Origin: Cloeon dipterum
Taxonomy: Eukaryota > Arthropoda > Insecta > Ephemeroptera > Baetidae
Length of the DNA: 64,000 bases
Reading direction: 5' to 3'
NCBI RefSeq assembly: GCF_949628265.1
Contig: NC_088789.1
Span: forward strand, 32,667,883 to 32,731,882
Part shown: piece by piece, positions 23,110 to 33,935 of the stretch
Numbering within the stretch: the first letter of the stretch is position 1
Layout: each line of letters starts with the position of its first letter
Position numbers and translations under genes: made by a program
The notes under the pieces: model-generated
Seen by the model: the letters and a program-made list of their open reading frames with translations, nothing else
The model's database searches: none
Told to the model about the DNA's origin: nothing

Positions 23110-23861
23110 CTTCATACAATGCAAATAGTTTTAAGCCTCAATTCTTGGAGCGTGTGAAAAGAATTTTGATAGTAGACCAAAAGTAATTCCAAGATTACAG
23201 TAGTAATCATTTTTTTGAAGGCTTTACAATGATACACATGTTCTTGGCCATTTCAGTAATAAATTTTTTTCAGGAATCGTATGGAGTTTTAGTTAACAAC
23301 CGTTCAAAATGCTGGTTTTGAGATTGCGTATTAGATAATTTTTACTTTTTATTTATTTCTGCACTTTCTGAATAGTTTGATTGCCATTTAATATAATTAT
23401 AGATTTTGATTCACTATGCACTGCGAGAAATATAGGGCGGAGGCCGCCATGCGCGGCCTTTATTATTTAAATTGAAATTGTGGCAAGTTCAGTCAAAATT
23501 TAATGGAATTTGAGCTTCTTGCAGACTTTACCGTAACTCCTCGTTCAAATCCCCTTTTTTAGTCCAGCGGCGCCTGTGCTTTGAGCGTCGTCGGCCATAT
23601 TTACTTTGTTTTTTGTCCTTGATCGATTCAATTGTTGCTGAAAACTCTCAGGAATTTGAGCAGTATCTCACGTCTGTTCAGGTAAATAGCCCAAAGACTT
23701 ATTAGCTGCGATCCTCGCGTGTTTATTTTTCTAATTTTGTGATCATTTCGAGGATTTGTTTCTGATTAAAATCACGAAATAATTCTGGTGCGTGGCTATG
23801 GATGTCCATGAAAATCGTAGTAGATATAAATTGACTATTAATTATGCACATTTTCTGCAGC
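23110..23861. other. Spacer between ankyrin A and leucine-rich pseudogene A
   Basis: This contains the ankyrin 3' flank, a small hairpin AGGCCGC/GCGGCCT at 23441-23459, and the leader of the leucine-rich gene. The leader donor is GTAAAT at 23682, and the leader intron runs to TTCTGCAG at 23860. About 830 bp seen in the other cassettes is missing at about 23460, at a TTTATTATTT junction. Confidence 0.6.
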
Positions 23862-24867
23862 ATGAGCGCCGAGCAACAACAGAGAAGCGATGTTCAGTTA
23901 GTGGAGTTGACCAAAGTCAGACTCCAGAATCTGGCGAGGAAGCAGAGGCTGGAGGATCTGGCGCTGCAGTTCATTGCAGCGAATTTCCAACTTTATATAA
24001 TGCTTTCAACCTGCGCGTAACCTTTTTATTAGGTTTTTTTTTAGTTTTGGCTTTTAATATTTTGCGTCTACGTTACAGCCTCTCAAATTCGCGAGAAACT
24101 ATTGCAGAGGATTTTGCAGTGGAGGTGTTTTGCCCGAAATGGAAATTTGGAGCAGTTTGAGAAGATGATGAAGTTGCTGCCACACCTGGTCGGCGAGAGG
24201 ACTGTTTCGGTCGACTTTACGAACATGTTCACCTTTTGCCCAATTTATTAAATCAAGAGCTCGTTTATCAAGGTCTGCAAATTTCATCTTTTTTAAGTTG
24301 AATTAGTATAAATTTGTAACCGCGCCGCGGCTCTGTTAAAGGTGTGCGAGTTGTTGTTGCAGTCTCAGGTGCCTTCCCAGAACTGCGGGATTTCATCTGG
24401 GAAAATAAGTAAATTTTTAATTTAAAATTTAATCACTTACTAAAATATTTCCCACAGTGAGCATGTCGCTTGCGTCATGCTGCTGTCGAGCATCTTGTCT
24501 TCGCCCAAACTGGAGAAAATAAAGCTGCAAGGAATGTACAAAGTGGATGACTTGAACGGCGTAGCCACCCTGATCAAGCAGAAGAAGATCCTGACGCAGT
24601 TGCAGTCCTTGCACTTGACCCTGGATCACACAATGGACCCAGACTTCAATTTTGCCCACTTCAATGCCGCCGCAGGCCTGGCCAAGACAGCCTCTGCATT
24701 CCTTTCTTTACTGATTAACGTCCATCTCTCCGTGATGAGCGTCCCCATCTTTCGCCGCTACGCCGAAGACGCTATCCTTATAGTGAGTGAGAACTTTTAA
24801 AGATGAGGCTATGGACAAGATGATCAAGGAGTGTGAGAAATTCAGAAGTGTCGGTTTCAAACCGTGA
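23862..24867 (+). pseudogene. Leucine-rich protein pseudogene, cassette A
   Basis: The start MSAEQQQRSDVQLVELTKVR matches the intact gene at 60697. Exon 1 has two extra bases near its end (TTTATATAATG against TTTATAATG in D). The second exon carries further differences. After about ten bases of exon 3 (GTGTGCGAGTTGTTG, about 24341) the sequence jumps straight to the last ~40 bases of exon 4 (about 24370), so some 750-800 bases of coding sequence are gone. The last exon (from about 24458) is largely recognisable and ends near TGA 24865-24867. The central leucine-rich domain is lost and this copy is not functional as a receptor. Confidence 0.85.
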
Positions 24868-26829
24868 ATTTGGTTTATTTTGATATTCAGTCTGTGAATT
24901 GATTTAATTTTGTAGTGTGGAATTGAATTTTCACGAACGTAATGAAAATTGATTTGATCTTACAAAAATAAATTCAGCGCTTTTTTTTAAAATGCTCCTT
25001 GATCTGCGCCAGGCATCCTCCAGAAACAAATAATGCAAATAAATTGAGGCAAGTTACAGAGGCTAAAAGAATCGCAAGTCAACCTCAAATGAAGAAACAA
25101 CTACCTCAATAAACCATCTGAATAAATTTTTAATTACTGTTTGTAAAAAAAAGATCAGAGGATTTCGCGTATAACTTGAACGAATTCACTAAATGAATTT
25201 AGCAATTTTCTGTGGTAAAATTTAGAATATGCGAGATTAAACTCCTTTGCAACAGCTACAAACACACTAGATTTTGGTTGAATTTTAAAATATCTGCATT
25301 TTAGCCTTAAATTTGAGTGTTTTAATCAATTAGACCACAGAAAAACCTTATTAAATTTCTTTCGAACGTAAATTCTGAACGGTTGAGCAGACATAGAAGG
25401 TCGAAGTGTGATCTATTTTCTCGTGGAGGATCAAGAACGTTCGGATTGGCCAGAAATGACATTATAGTTTTGCCACCGCTGTCCAATCGGATCGCTTGCG
25501 ATCATCTGCCGCGCGAAAATGGAAAGCTATAATCGACCGCGCATCACTCGTCTAACTGGAGAAGAAACTGTTCAATTCAATTAAAAATAAATTTTATTCC
25601 ATTAATTCTAAATATTTACAGGTGCGATTTTGGAATGCGTCGAAATATTACAATTTATTTTTAAATGTTTTAAAATTATCATACAGTCTGCTCTACAGCA
25701 TGTTAATTATGATGTTTTTTCACAAGACATTTTAGCAGAGAAATAAAATTAAAATAAGACTAAAAGCATAAAACGAAATCAAAAATGTCGAGAGACGAAA
25801 CTTAACTTTTTGCTCGCATTCGTGATTTGAATTTATTAATGTAAGGCAGGAAAGATGATTGACAAATAATTTTTATGCAACTTAAGCTCTCAGACAAAAT
25901 GCGATGTGTTGTATAATTTTTTCTTTTAAATTTTCATTTTTTACTGGGATTTGAATTTTTATCTTCGTGGAGCTCCTCGTCTCTCAGAAATTTAAAAAAT
26001 CTTTGAATTCGTTATCAACAATTTCTACAAAAATTAATAATCTTGACACTGACGACGAGTTTGTAGAAGCGCTGGTGCGGTTTTGAGTCGTCATCGGCGC
26101 CGGTGATGAGCGCGTCCGGCTGCTCACCGACGTCCTCGCCCTGCACGTAGTGGGCGCCGAGAGCGCGATGGCCTTTTGGTCACGCGTGCTTAGCCACGGA
26201 AAACGCACCTTCAGCTGATCGCGCGCCAGCAGCACGACTTCATCAGCCTGAAGTTGTGCCAAAAACTGTTGCTGAGGGCCGCCGCGCAGTCTTTTGCTCT
26301 CGAGAGTCGAGAGTACTCGTCTTGCGAATTAATTCACGGGCCGCCCAACCGCTCGCAACAATCAAGTGCGTGTTTCTTTAACAGAATAATTATTTGGCGC
26401 ACGCAGATCTTTTCAAGGCTCGTGAAAGAGCGCGAGCGATCGCTGCCGTTTTGACCTCTTTATCTCCACTCCGTTGGCGCGCACTCACAATCAGTTGCGG
26501 CTACTCGACCGGGCTTATTACACTACAGAAAACGTGTAAACAAAACAGTTGCAACTCTCAGTCCTTTATCCTTTGGAGAAGAATATTTTTTTTAAAGTAT
26601 AGTCTCGATGTTTCAGACCGGATGCATATATTGGTCTGTAATTGGAGGTGATGAATGGATATTTATTAACACAGATATACAGGCCACTTTTTACCAATTA
26701 AAAAATATTCAGAGATAAATCATATAGCACCTGTAAAACATAAAAAATGTCTGATACATTGGAGAGATTGCTTCGCAAATTAAAAAGCATTTCAAAGTTT
26801 GTTTGATCATCTAAATTCAATCTCTATTG
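24868..26829. other. Trailing flank of cassette A with a decayed module
   Basis: The part at about 25780-26560 is alignable with 63240-63780 after cassette D. It includes a GC-rich core (26040-26290) in an otherwise AT-rich flank. In A the core has a minus-strand reading with protein-like composition (VRFPWLSTRDQKAIAL, then a shifted frame GAHYVQGEDVGEQPDALITG). The D copy has lost that frame. I cannot name a family; it looks like decayed coding sequence. About 26560-26829 is unassigned. Confidence 0.4.
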
Positions 26830-27673
26830 ACAAATGTTGTGCGCGTGTTTTACTATTGTTCTCGTATGATATATGTTGTTCACGTTCAAATATTTTTATT
26901 TTATAGACTTGTCGTGCTTCAAACCTTTAGCGAATATGAAATCACTTCGCGCTTATTAGTTCATGTGGCAACCCTAGGATTGTCAGGGTAGCTTTCATTT
27001 GTTTGCCAGAGCTCAGGCGGGAAATTATAATCAATTTTATCATCGCATCACCTGGAAGCTTCTATATTTTCTAAAGAAATTACATGCTATGCTCACACTA
27101 TGTTTCGGCTGCTGGTTAAGCAGGAAATTTCTGTAAAAATATAATGAATAAAGATAAACACCGAGGGCGCTATGGTTCTAATTTTAAATGAACATTTTGC
27201 GACGACTCTGAGTGCATCTTTTGCCTTTATTGGCAATATTACCAAAAAACAAGACATTTTTTTATTAAACGAGCCAAATTTTCCAAATTTTATTTTAAAT
27301 AAATACACTTAACGATAAATAAGAGGTTATCACTAGCTGCAACATATGGAACTATAAATGCCGCATGGTGTGGCACAGGGCACAGGTCAGGCAGCAAAAG
27401 TAAAAATTCATTATACCTGAACGTGAACAATGCTAATTCGTACGAGATCGCCTGAAAATAAAATAATGCTGCTCCGTCACACACTTTAACTGCATCGAGC
27501 CCTTGAGTTTACTAACTTTTGGCGCCACTGAGAGCAAAAAGGTAGTTCTGTTGCTACTCACAGGCAGCAGTTACTAAACTGCCAGAAGAGGCCTCTGCTG
27601 CTGCAACCTGATCGCGTCCGCTCATAATCAGCTGACATTTGGAGGGTGACGTATGTTATAGGGAAACAGCCTG

Positions 27674-27733
27674 ATAAAATCGATTATTTCTCCACATAAC
27701 AGTCAGAACTGCAGCAAAATCGGTCTGTCCCAA
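27674..27733 (+). promoter_or_regulatory. Promoter and leader exon of ankyrin copy B
   Basis: ATAAAAT at 27674-27680 and an initiator-like TCAGA at 27703, then a leader exon ending at the GTAAGAAC donor at 27734. The leader intron ends at TTTCAG 28231. Confidence 0.5.
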
Positions 27734-28285
27734 GTAAGAACTTTTTCTTTTGTAAATCAGTATGGGTTAGTTGATGCTGTAGACGCAGGTATAAAGTTAA
27801 TAATGATTCTTTTAAACGTGTATGCATATCCCAAGGTTTGATGAACACACAGCAGATGTTTTTTAAATTTTGCTCTCAATTATTCTATGCTATTTCTTAA
27901 CATTAAAATTTATTACTTGTCTTCGTGGAAAGTTGTCTAGATATTTAAAGACCTGTTGAGCTACCCGGCCACCGGAAATGGAAGCTTCAGCATTAGGTTG
28001 AAACTGTCAAAAATTAATTGCGAATTAGTATACGCCCTAATTGGTCAAAATGTTTCTCCATATCTTCTATAGCCAGGACGATATCATGTATAAAATTGAT
28101 TTTATTCAATCACTTATTATTTAGTTATTTAGCATTTATATTTTTATCCTTATTCAAACTGCGGAACTAGAAAAACATGTATAAAGGAAATTGTTGTTGA
28201 AAATATTTAATTTATTTTTGGAATGTTTCAGCGATCTGTTGAGCTTCCCTTTGAGTTACAGTGTTATTGAGAGTAAATTCCAAGA

Positions 28286-30457
28286 ATGGAATCTAACGCT
28301 GAACCTTTTCCCAGAGAAGTGTCGGAAGAAAAGAATTCCACGTGCGAAGCAGGTAAAATATTTCAATGCCTCTTTCCTGTGTCACAAGAAATCAACACTA
28401 AAATTCATAGATATTTTAATATAACGATGAATGTAAAATTTCCTTTAGAAAAACGGCCCGCTGAAAAATCTCCTGAGTCAGAGATTAAAAAGAAAACTCG
28501 AAGGTTGGATATTGACGTGCCAAGTGATGAGGGCGGAAAGTTGAATTATTTTCCCGTAGCCGAAGAACCAAAGTGCACGGAATCAACAAAAAGCGGTAAG
28601 ATAATTGGGATTCCTTGAATCGTTCACGTACTGATCTTTTAATTTTCTTTTCCACCAGAGCAACTTCCAAATGAAAGGAAATTTTCTGAGCTTACTTCAA
28701 TCGAAGAAAAGTTGGAGTACGTTAACACGCTCAGGGGCGACATTCCTGCCCTTCTATTCGCGGCAAAAGTGGGCGATGATGCAGTTTGCAATCACCTCTT
28801 CGACTTGAACAGTTATAAAAGCCATATCGACAATAACGGGGCCAGCCTCGTTCACTACGCTGCCATGAACACCGACTACGGAGTAAATGTGCTTGATTTC
28901 TTTCACCGCCAAGGTGTCGACCTATCTCTGCAAGATAAATTCGATTTCGATGCTCTCAGCTACGCTCTCGGAGTGGGAAATATTGAGAATGCATTACTAA
29001 TCAGCAAATTAAGCTACGAAGAAAGTCTTTTGGAGCATTGCATTTGCACGCGAGGACTTGACTCGGCCAAATTAGTTTTTGAAGCACTTACTGCCAAGGG
29101 ATTAGTTGAACAGTTCGATGTAAACCTCCTGTACAAGGCAGCGTCTCGCGCAGACTTGCCGATGCTGCAGTGGTTGGTCCAAATAGGCGGAGTGAATGAT
29201 CATGATGTATTCTACAATATCCTCGTGCATTCTGACAAGAACGCGACTCACGGCGACGAGATTGTCAACTTCGTAATTTCCAACTTGCCAATCTGGGAGC
29301 GCCCAACTTTTCTGGCCAGAGCTCTTAAAACCGAAAACTGCAACGTTGCGACGAAACTCGTGAAGAAGGGTGTCACCTTGGTTGCAAACAAAGAAGAAAA
29401 GCAAGCTTTCATGCAGCTTTGCGTGAGGGAAGATTCACTTCTGCTTGCCAAATTCGTCGAAGGATTGGGACAACCGAAGGTCCAGTTTGACGAGTCGTTG
29501 CTGCTTCTCGCTTTTGAGTTTGCGAGCTTCGAAATGTGTCACTGGATTATAGAAAACGCTCATGCTAATCAGCCGCTCTACCCTAATTCCAATTGGCTTC
29601 TAGCCACCGTGAAGAACAAACAACACGGAAGCAAGATCCTGATAGAGTTCAGTGAACTATTCAAACCACACGTGAAAAGTTGCTACTGGGAAGGAGTATC
29701 TCCCCTTCATACGGCTTTAAAGTATGAAAACATCGATGCTGCTGAGGTTTTAATTACGAGTAGTTTTGGTGCAAGATTGGACGTGAAGAGTAAAGGGCGT
29801 GATCTCCTCCAATACTGCGTGGAGAAAAATTTGCTGCCGGGTGCTATGTTCTTGATGCGGAAATGCGATGAAATTCCGCAGCTTGCAGACGGCGCGACCA
29901 TTTTACCCCTCGCGGCAGAGTTTGCAAACGTCGAAATGTGCCAATGGCTGATGACCAAGCTGAATTTCGAAACTGCAACCGAAATGACAAAGGCTTCATT
30001 TTTACGCCGTGCTGTGCTCAACGAAGCTCACGGATTGGAAATAATTCAGCGCTTCATCGGGCAACTTGACCAAGGAGAAGCCGATTATAAAGACGACGTT
30101 GACGAAGAAAATGCTCTTCATCTTGCCCTCAAGTTCGGAAAGCTTGACATTGCGAAGGTTCTGCTCGAACACAACGAATCCCTCATTCACGAAAAATGTG
30201 GAGGACACAATTTGCTTCTTTTCTGCGTGTCGGCCAATCAGCTGGAGAGTGCTAAATTCGTTTTCGGATTGGACAAGAGCATGGCAAGTGGAGAGAATGG
30301 GAAGACTGCAATGCTCATCGCCCAGAGCAATGGCAACGAGGAAATGTATCAGTGGCTTTTGTGCGATCTACACGATTTGGAGCCGAATGATACCGAATCT
30401 GCTGACGAAGCTATAGCTTCACTATGTTTTATGAAGATTTGTTTTCAAAATCAATAA
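28286..30457 (+). CDS. Ankyrin-repeat protein, cassette B
   Basis: Exons 28286-28352, 28449-28595 and 28659-30457 join in phase to 670 residues. The first ~70 residues are polar, with a basic cluster (EIKKKTRRLDIDV) that could be a nuclear localisation signal. From about residue 85 to the end there are degenerate ankyrin repeats, for example GASLVHYAAMNTDYGVNVLD and ENALHLALKFGKLDIAKVLL. No other domain or membrane segment is visible. The N-terminal part of each repeat pair is more regular near the C-terminus. It is transcribed through a non-coding leader exon. Partner and process are unknown. Its C-terminus (KICFQNQ) resembles copy D (CQNQ), unlike A and C. Confidence 0.85.
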
Positions 30458-33268
30458 CTAATAACATTTAGCTTCATACAATGCAAATAGTTTTAAGCCT
30501 CAATTCTTTGAGCATGTGAAAAGAATTTTGATAGTAGACCAAAAGTAATTCCAAGATTACAGTGGTAATCATTTTTTTGAAGGCTTTACAATGATACACA
30601 TGTTCTTGGCCATTTCAGTAGTAAATCTTTTTCAGGAATCGTATGGAGTTTTAGTTAACAACCGTTCAAAATGCTGGTTTTGAGATTGCGTATTAGATAA
30701 TTTGTACTTTTTATTTATTTCTGCACTTTCTGAATAGTTTGATTGCCATTTAATATAATTATAGCTTTTGATTCACTGCACTGCGAGAATTATAGGGCGG
30801 AGGCCGTCATGCGCGGCCTTTTAGTGAACAATCCATTTCAATGAAGCAACTGTAACAATTTAGCATGGTGGCATTTTGAATTTGAGCGAATTTTACGCAT
30901 TTTTGTCAAATATTCTTTTTTCCTCTGACATTCTCGGTAACAAAAGTTTTCTAATTTTAGAATTCACAAACACTGCAAAATTTTAAATTCTAATATAGTT
31001 GGTACGTTAATAAATTAATTTGTGTTTATTCAGCGGTTAATCCTTTGAATTAAAAGCTGTTTGCCTGAGGAAAATTGCTCGCAATTGATGTAGAAAATAG
31101 AGAATCAAATCCGGAGCGCGCAAGCAGTGGGGTATTACACACGACACATTGCGCATCACAGTTTGACCAAGGGGAAGGAAATTTAAAACATTTCTATAAG
31201 ATTTTTCTTGTCTAATTTTAAAAGAAATCGGATGATTTTTCTGCGGCGTCTTGTCCGTAAACTACATAAATTTTGGAAATTCAGTTCCGATTATTGATTA
31301 TTGTTTAAAATTACAGTAATAAATACTGCATGTAGCGAATTCTGACTCAATAATGAACCTGTAAATATGTAGCATTTATTTAAGGAATTCTTCCAACAAA
31401 TGCTACAAATCGCGAAAGAATGTTCAATGAACTAAAATTCTTAGGCGCCCTTTAACCATGGTTCCTTTCGCGCCTACTTAGAAAAATAAATTGAGCAATC
31501 TCATTGGTCCTTACAAATTTAATAGCACAAGGATCGCCAATCGTCACATAGGCGCTTGGCGCTGCATTCGTGGCAACTGGGCGCTTGGCGATGGGGTGTG
31601 CGTTGCGGAGAAATGTATAGTACCTTTTGTACGTGCGCTACAAGAATGATTAATGAATGTCAGTTAATTTCTAAAGAACGAGAATTTTATTATTTAAATT
31701 GAACTTGCGGCAATCTCAGTCAAAATTTGACGGAATTTGAGCTTCTTGCAGACTTTACCCTAACTCCTCGTTCAAATCCCATTTTTTAGTCCAGCGGTGC
31801 CTGTGCTTTGAACGTCGTCGGCCATATTTGCTTATTTTTTTTGTTTGATCGATTCAATTTTTGCTGAAAACTCTCTCAGGAATTTGAGCAGTATCTCACG
31901 TCAGTTCAGGCAAATAGCCCAAAAGACTTATTAGCTGCGATCCTCGTATGTTTATTTTTCTAATTCTGTGATGATTTCGAGGATTTGTTTCAAAATTAAT
32001 ATTCCCTCAATAATTTTGAATGGCGCTAAAAGCTGTGCATCCGCATCGCGCCCTGAAAATATGCTGGCTCTCCGGAAGAACATTTTTCGCTCCAAAAATT
32101 TGTCAGCAGGTCGCACACGATCCTCTCAAACGACGTGCTGCTTTCCTAAGGTCCTTTTTTTGTGAATCGGCGTCACGGCTGCGCTGTCTTCCAGTCAGTT
32201 TGAAGTCGCCGGAAGACGTGGCACAAACTGCTTCTGATGGCCGCCGCATAGTATTTCGGCAAAGGCGCAGTTATTATTATTGCAACGCGGCTCGGCGCTG
32301 CAACAGAATTTGCGTTTATTCAGGGGCAGCATGCAACCCGCGAAGCTTTCCTGTCGAGCTGCTTGCCTGCTGTGCGACGCGCGGAATATAATAACGAGAA
32401 GTTTCCCTGGCGCAAGCATTCAAATAGATTTTCATGATGATGGCATTAAAGTGACCAATTTATATGAGTGACCATTTAATTATTTTAGATTCTTCTTCTG
32501 CTTGATGGATTTCTTTTGTCCGACAGTTCTCAACGTAAAGAAAAAGGCAACGAAGATATGTGCTCTAGACCGATATCCTGCACAAAAGGATCAATTAATG
32601 GGATTCAATGTGTTGGGTTGCATCAAAAATAAATAAATGGCGGTGAAGAGTGTCTCGGACAGCCGTATTATTAGGATTACATATGCTAAAAAGTCAACAA
32701 TGCTCAATTGTTGGAATGTATAAAGCTCTAACTGAATCAAAAAGTTTTTGTAAAGTCTTAAACGAAAAGACAAACAAAATTTGAAATAATTCATAATTTT
32801 TTTTATTTGTTAGGAATATTTTGATACGAAAAATAAAACATATCCAATCAAGGCACAATTCAAAGCATTTATTTATTAACTTTTCATCAAAAATGTCTTA
32901 CGGCGAAGGTAAATTTCGTAAATTTAACAAAAGAGATAAAACTATAGCTTTTCCCGGGTGCGCGGGAGAGAAACATAAATATTAATTGATTTTACGCTGA
33001 GAAATAAATGATCATTGACACCAGTAGCAGCCAGAAAAGATGTTTTCTGCTAATCGGCATAGGTTGAACACATTTTCTGCTCTGATCGCATCGGCATCGG
33101 CGCAAAGACTTTCGTCAGAGCTACCTTTTCAATAATAGTTAAATTCTGCGTTCGAACAGCATTGCAGTGCTAATTTAATTTCTCTGTCTCACAATCAGTG
33201 TGTACGTTGCGAATCGACAAATATTCAGGTTCTCTGTATAGTGCAAAGACTAGTGCAATGTGCAATAA
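30458..33268. other. Cassette B 3' flank
   Basis: The ankyrin 3' flank is followed by about 830 bp of non-coding sequence shared with C and D (30840-31680), including repeated GGCGCTTGGCG motifs near 31550-31590. Then comes the orphaned leader of the leucine-rich gene (31684-31990). A GC-richer block at 32020-32420 is near-identical in C and shows weak similarity to the trailing module of A around the string AAACTGCTGCTGATGGCCGC. AT-rich sequence follows. No intact gene is supported. Confidence 0.5.
31684..31990 (+). promoter_or_regulatory. Orphaned leader/promoter of a lost leucine-rich gene, cassette B
   Basis: This matches the region upstream of the leucine-rich gene in D (60280-60600). 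The leader exon is kept, but the donor reads CAG/GCAAAT at 31910 instead of CAG/GTAAAT. Similarity ends inside the former leader intron after GAGGATTTGTTT, where unrelated sequence takes over. Any transcript from here would no longer encode the leucine-rich protein. A GC donor can sometimes still be used. Confidence 0.55.
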
Positions 33269-33459
33269 TTATTTTCGGGAGGAGCCGCCGTACAGGTGAG
33301 CACCGTCGAGTGGCAGTTGACCAGCATCGGTACACGAGCGGCAGCACAAGAGGGAGTAAAGCATGTGCGTGCAGTATTTGCCCTTGACGATAAGCTTGCA
33401 CTGTGCGTAAAACGGACTGTCTGTGCAGTTAGGGTGAATTTGTAGCTCTGGAACATTTG
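33269..33459 (-). CDS. Extra PLAC-domain exon (orphan copy of papilin last exon)
   Basis: This 191-base minus-strand exon has an intact TTGTAG acceptor, the same entry phase and the same length as the papilin-like gene's last exon at 40816-41006, ending at TAA 33271-33269. It encodes a complete PLAC domain (CTDSPFYAQCKLIVKGKYC, then LLCCRSC). Replacements cluster in the middle: HMLYSLL against LRYYTRF, DA against ED. No other papilin exon is found nearby. It lies 7.5 kb past the normal last exon on the same strand, so it could be an alternative last exon or a leftover of the B/C duplication. The open frame and acceptor argue against long neglect. Confidence 0.6.
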
Positions 33460-33600
33460 CTACAATGATTAGCAAAGTAAAATTGTTTATTTATATTAGA
33501 GTAGAAACCACTAAAAGAATTTTTGGTCAGATCTTCAGCTCAAATTTTAGAATGGATTCTCCTTTTCACAGTTATAAAATACGAAGGTTAAAAATATTAA

Positions 33601-33690
33601 TTAATTCACCAGTTGCATGAACCCTAAGTGTTCGAAGCCGCCAATTAGCAGTTGGCGCCACCGTAGACTTTCGATTTTAAGGCACTTCCG
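33601..33690. repeat. Fragment of papilin intron 12 joined to cassette B
   Basis: The sequence from TTCACCAGTTG at about 33606 resembles 42370 onward, which lies between papilin exons 12 and 13; similarity continues into the left arm of the next fold-back. In the source locus this segment lies about 1.2 kb beyond the point where C homology stops (41150). The segment holding exons 13 and 14 is absent here. Confidence 0.5.
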
Positions 33691-33935
33691 CTGCGATTTC
33701 AGACTCAATCTAGTTACTCTGCATTCTTCAATTAATTTGCTTATTTTTGACGTGCTGAAAACCAAAATCGGTTCAGCCAATCGCCGTAGAATCGTGAAAA
33801 ACTATTTTTTGAAATAAAAAGATATGTTTCAACGTTTCTACGGCTAATGGCTGAACCGATTTTGGTTTTCAGCACGTCAAAAGAAGCAAATTAATTAAAA
33901 AAAGCAAAGTAGCTAGATTGAGTTTGAAATCGCCG
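33691..33935. repeat. Long fold-back with ~110 bp arms
   Basis: Left arm 33691 to about 33800 and right arm about 33826-33935 are inverted copies separated by about 25 bases. The central part (GACGTGCTGAAAACCAAAA with GGTTCAGCCA) is nearly perfect. The left arm is the one resembling papilin intron 12 sequence near 42450-42560. It could be a fold-back mobile element or an inverted duplication made during cassette rearrangement. Confidence 0.7.

Larger units (their letters stand above)
18993..26560 (+). repeat. Cassette A: ankyrin plus leucine-rich gene unit
   Basis: This is one of four related units. It holds a leading block (about 18993-19600) shared with unit C, an upstream block (19600-20390) shared with B, C and D, a frameshifted ankyrin gene, a deleted leucine-rich gene and a trailing module (about 25780-26560) shared with D. 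Ankyrin exon 3 of A and B start 7358 bp apart. It lacks about 830 bp that B, C and D have directly after the ankyrin gene. Confidence 0.8.
26830..33600 (+). repeat. Cassette B: ankyrin unit without leucine-rich gene
   Basis: The unit starts abruptly at about 26830, inside the upstream block (TTGTGCGCGTGTTTTACTAT), without the leading block present in A and C. It carries about 120 bp of extra sequence at 27230-27350 relative to A. The unit runs through the ankyrin gene, an orphaned leader of the leucine-rich gene, unassigned sequence and an extra PLAC exon. B and C ankyrin genes are 7536 bp apart, and their 3' flanks (30840-33600 and 38390-41150) are nearly identical, so this duplication is recent. 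Confidence 0.8.

Noticed and set aside
23441-23459. GC hairpin after the ankyrin gene, resembling a bacterial terminator
   Set aside because: The context is eukaryotic; the conserved hairpin may be structural but rho-independent termination does not apply.
29102-29404. Minus-strand open frames repeated under every ankyrin copy
   Set aside because: They recur only because the plus-strand genes are paralogous.
32020-32391. Open frame starting MALKAVHPHRALKICWL in cassettes B and C
   Set aside because: The C copy diverges in frame by a small indel and no domain is seen; more likely decayed sequence than a new gene.
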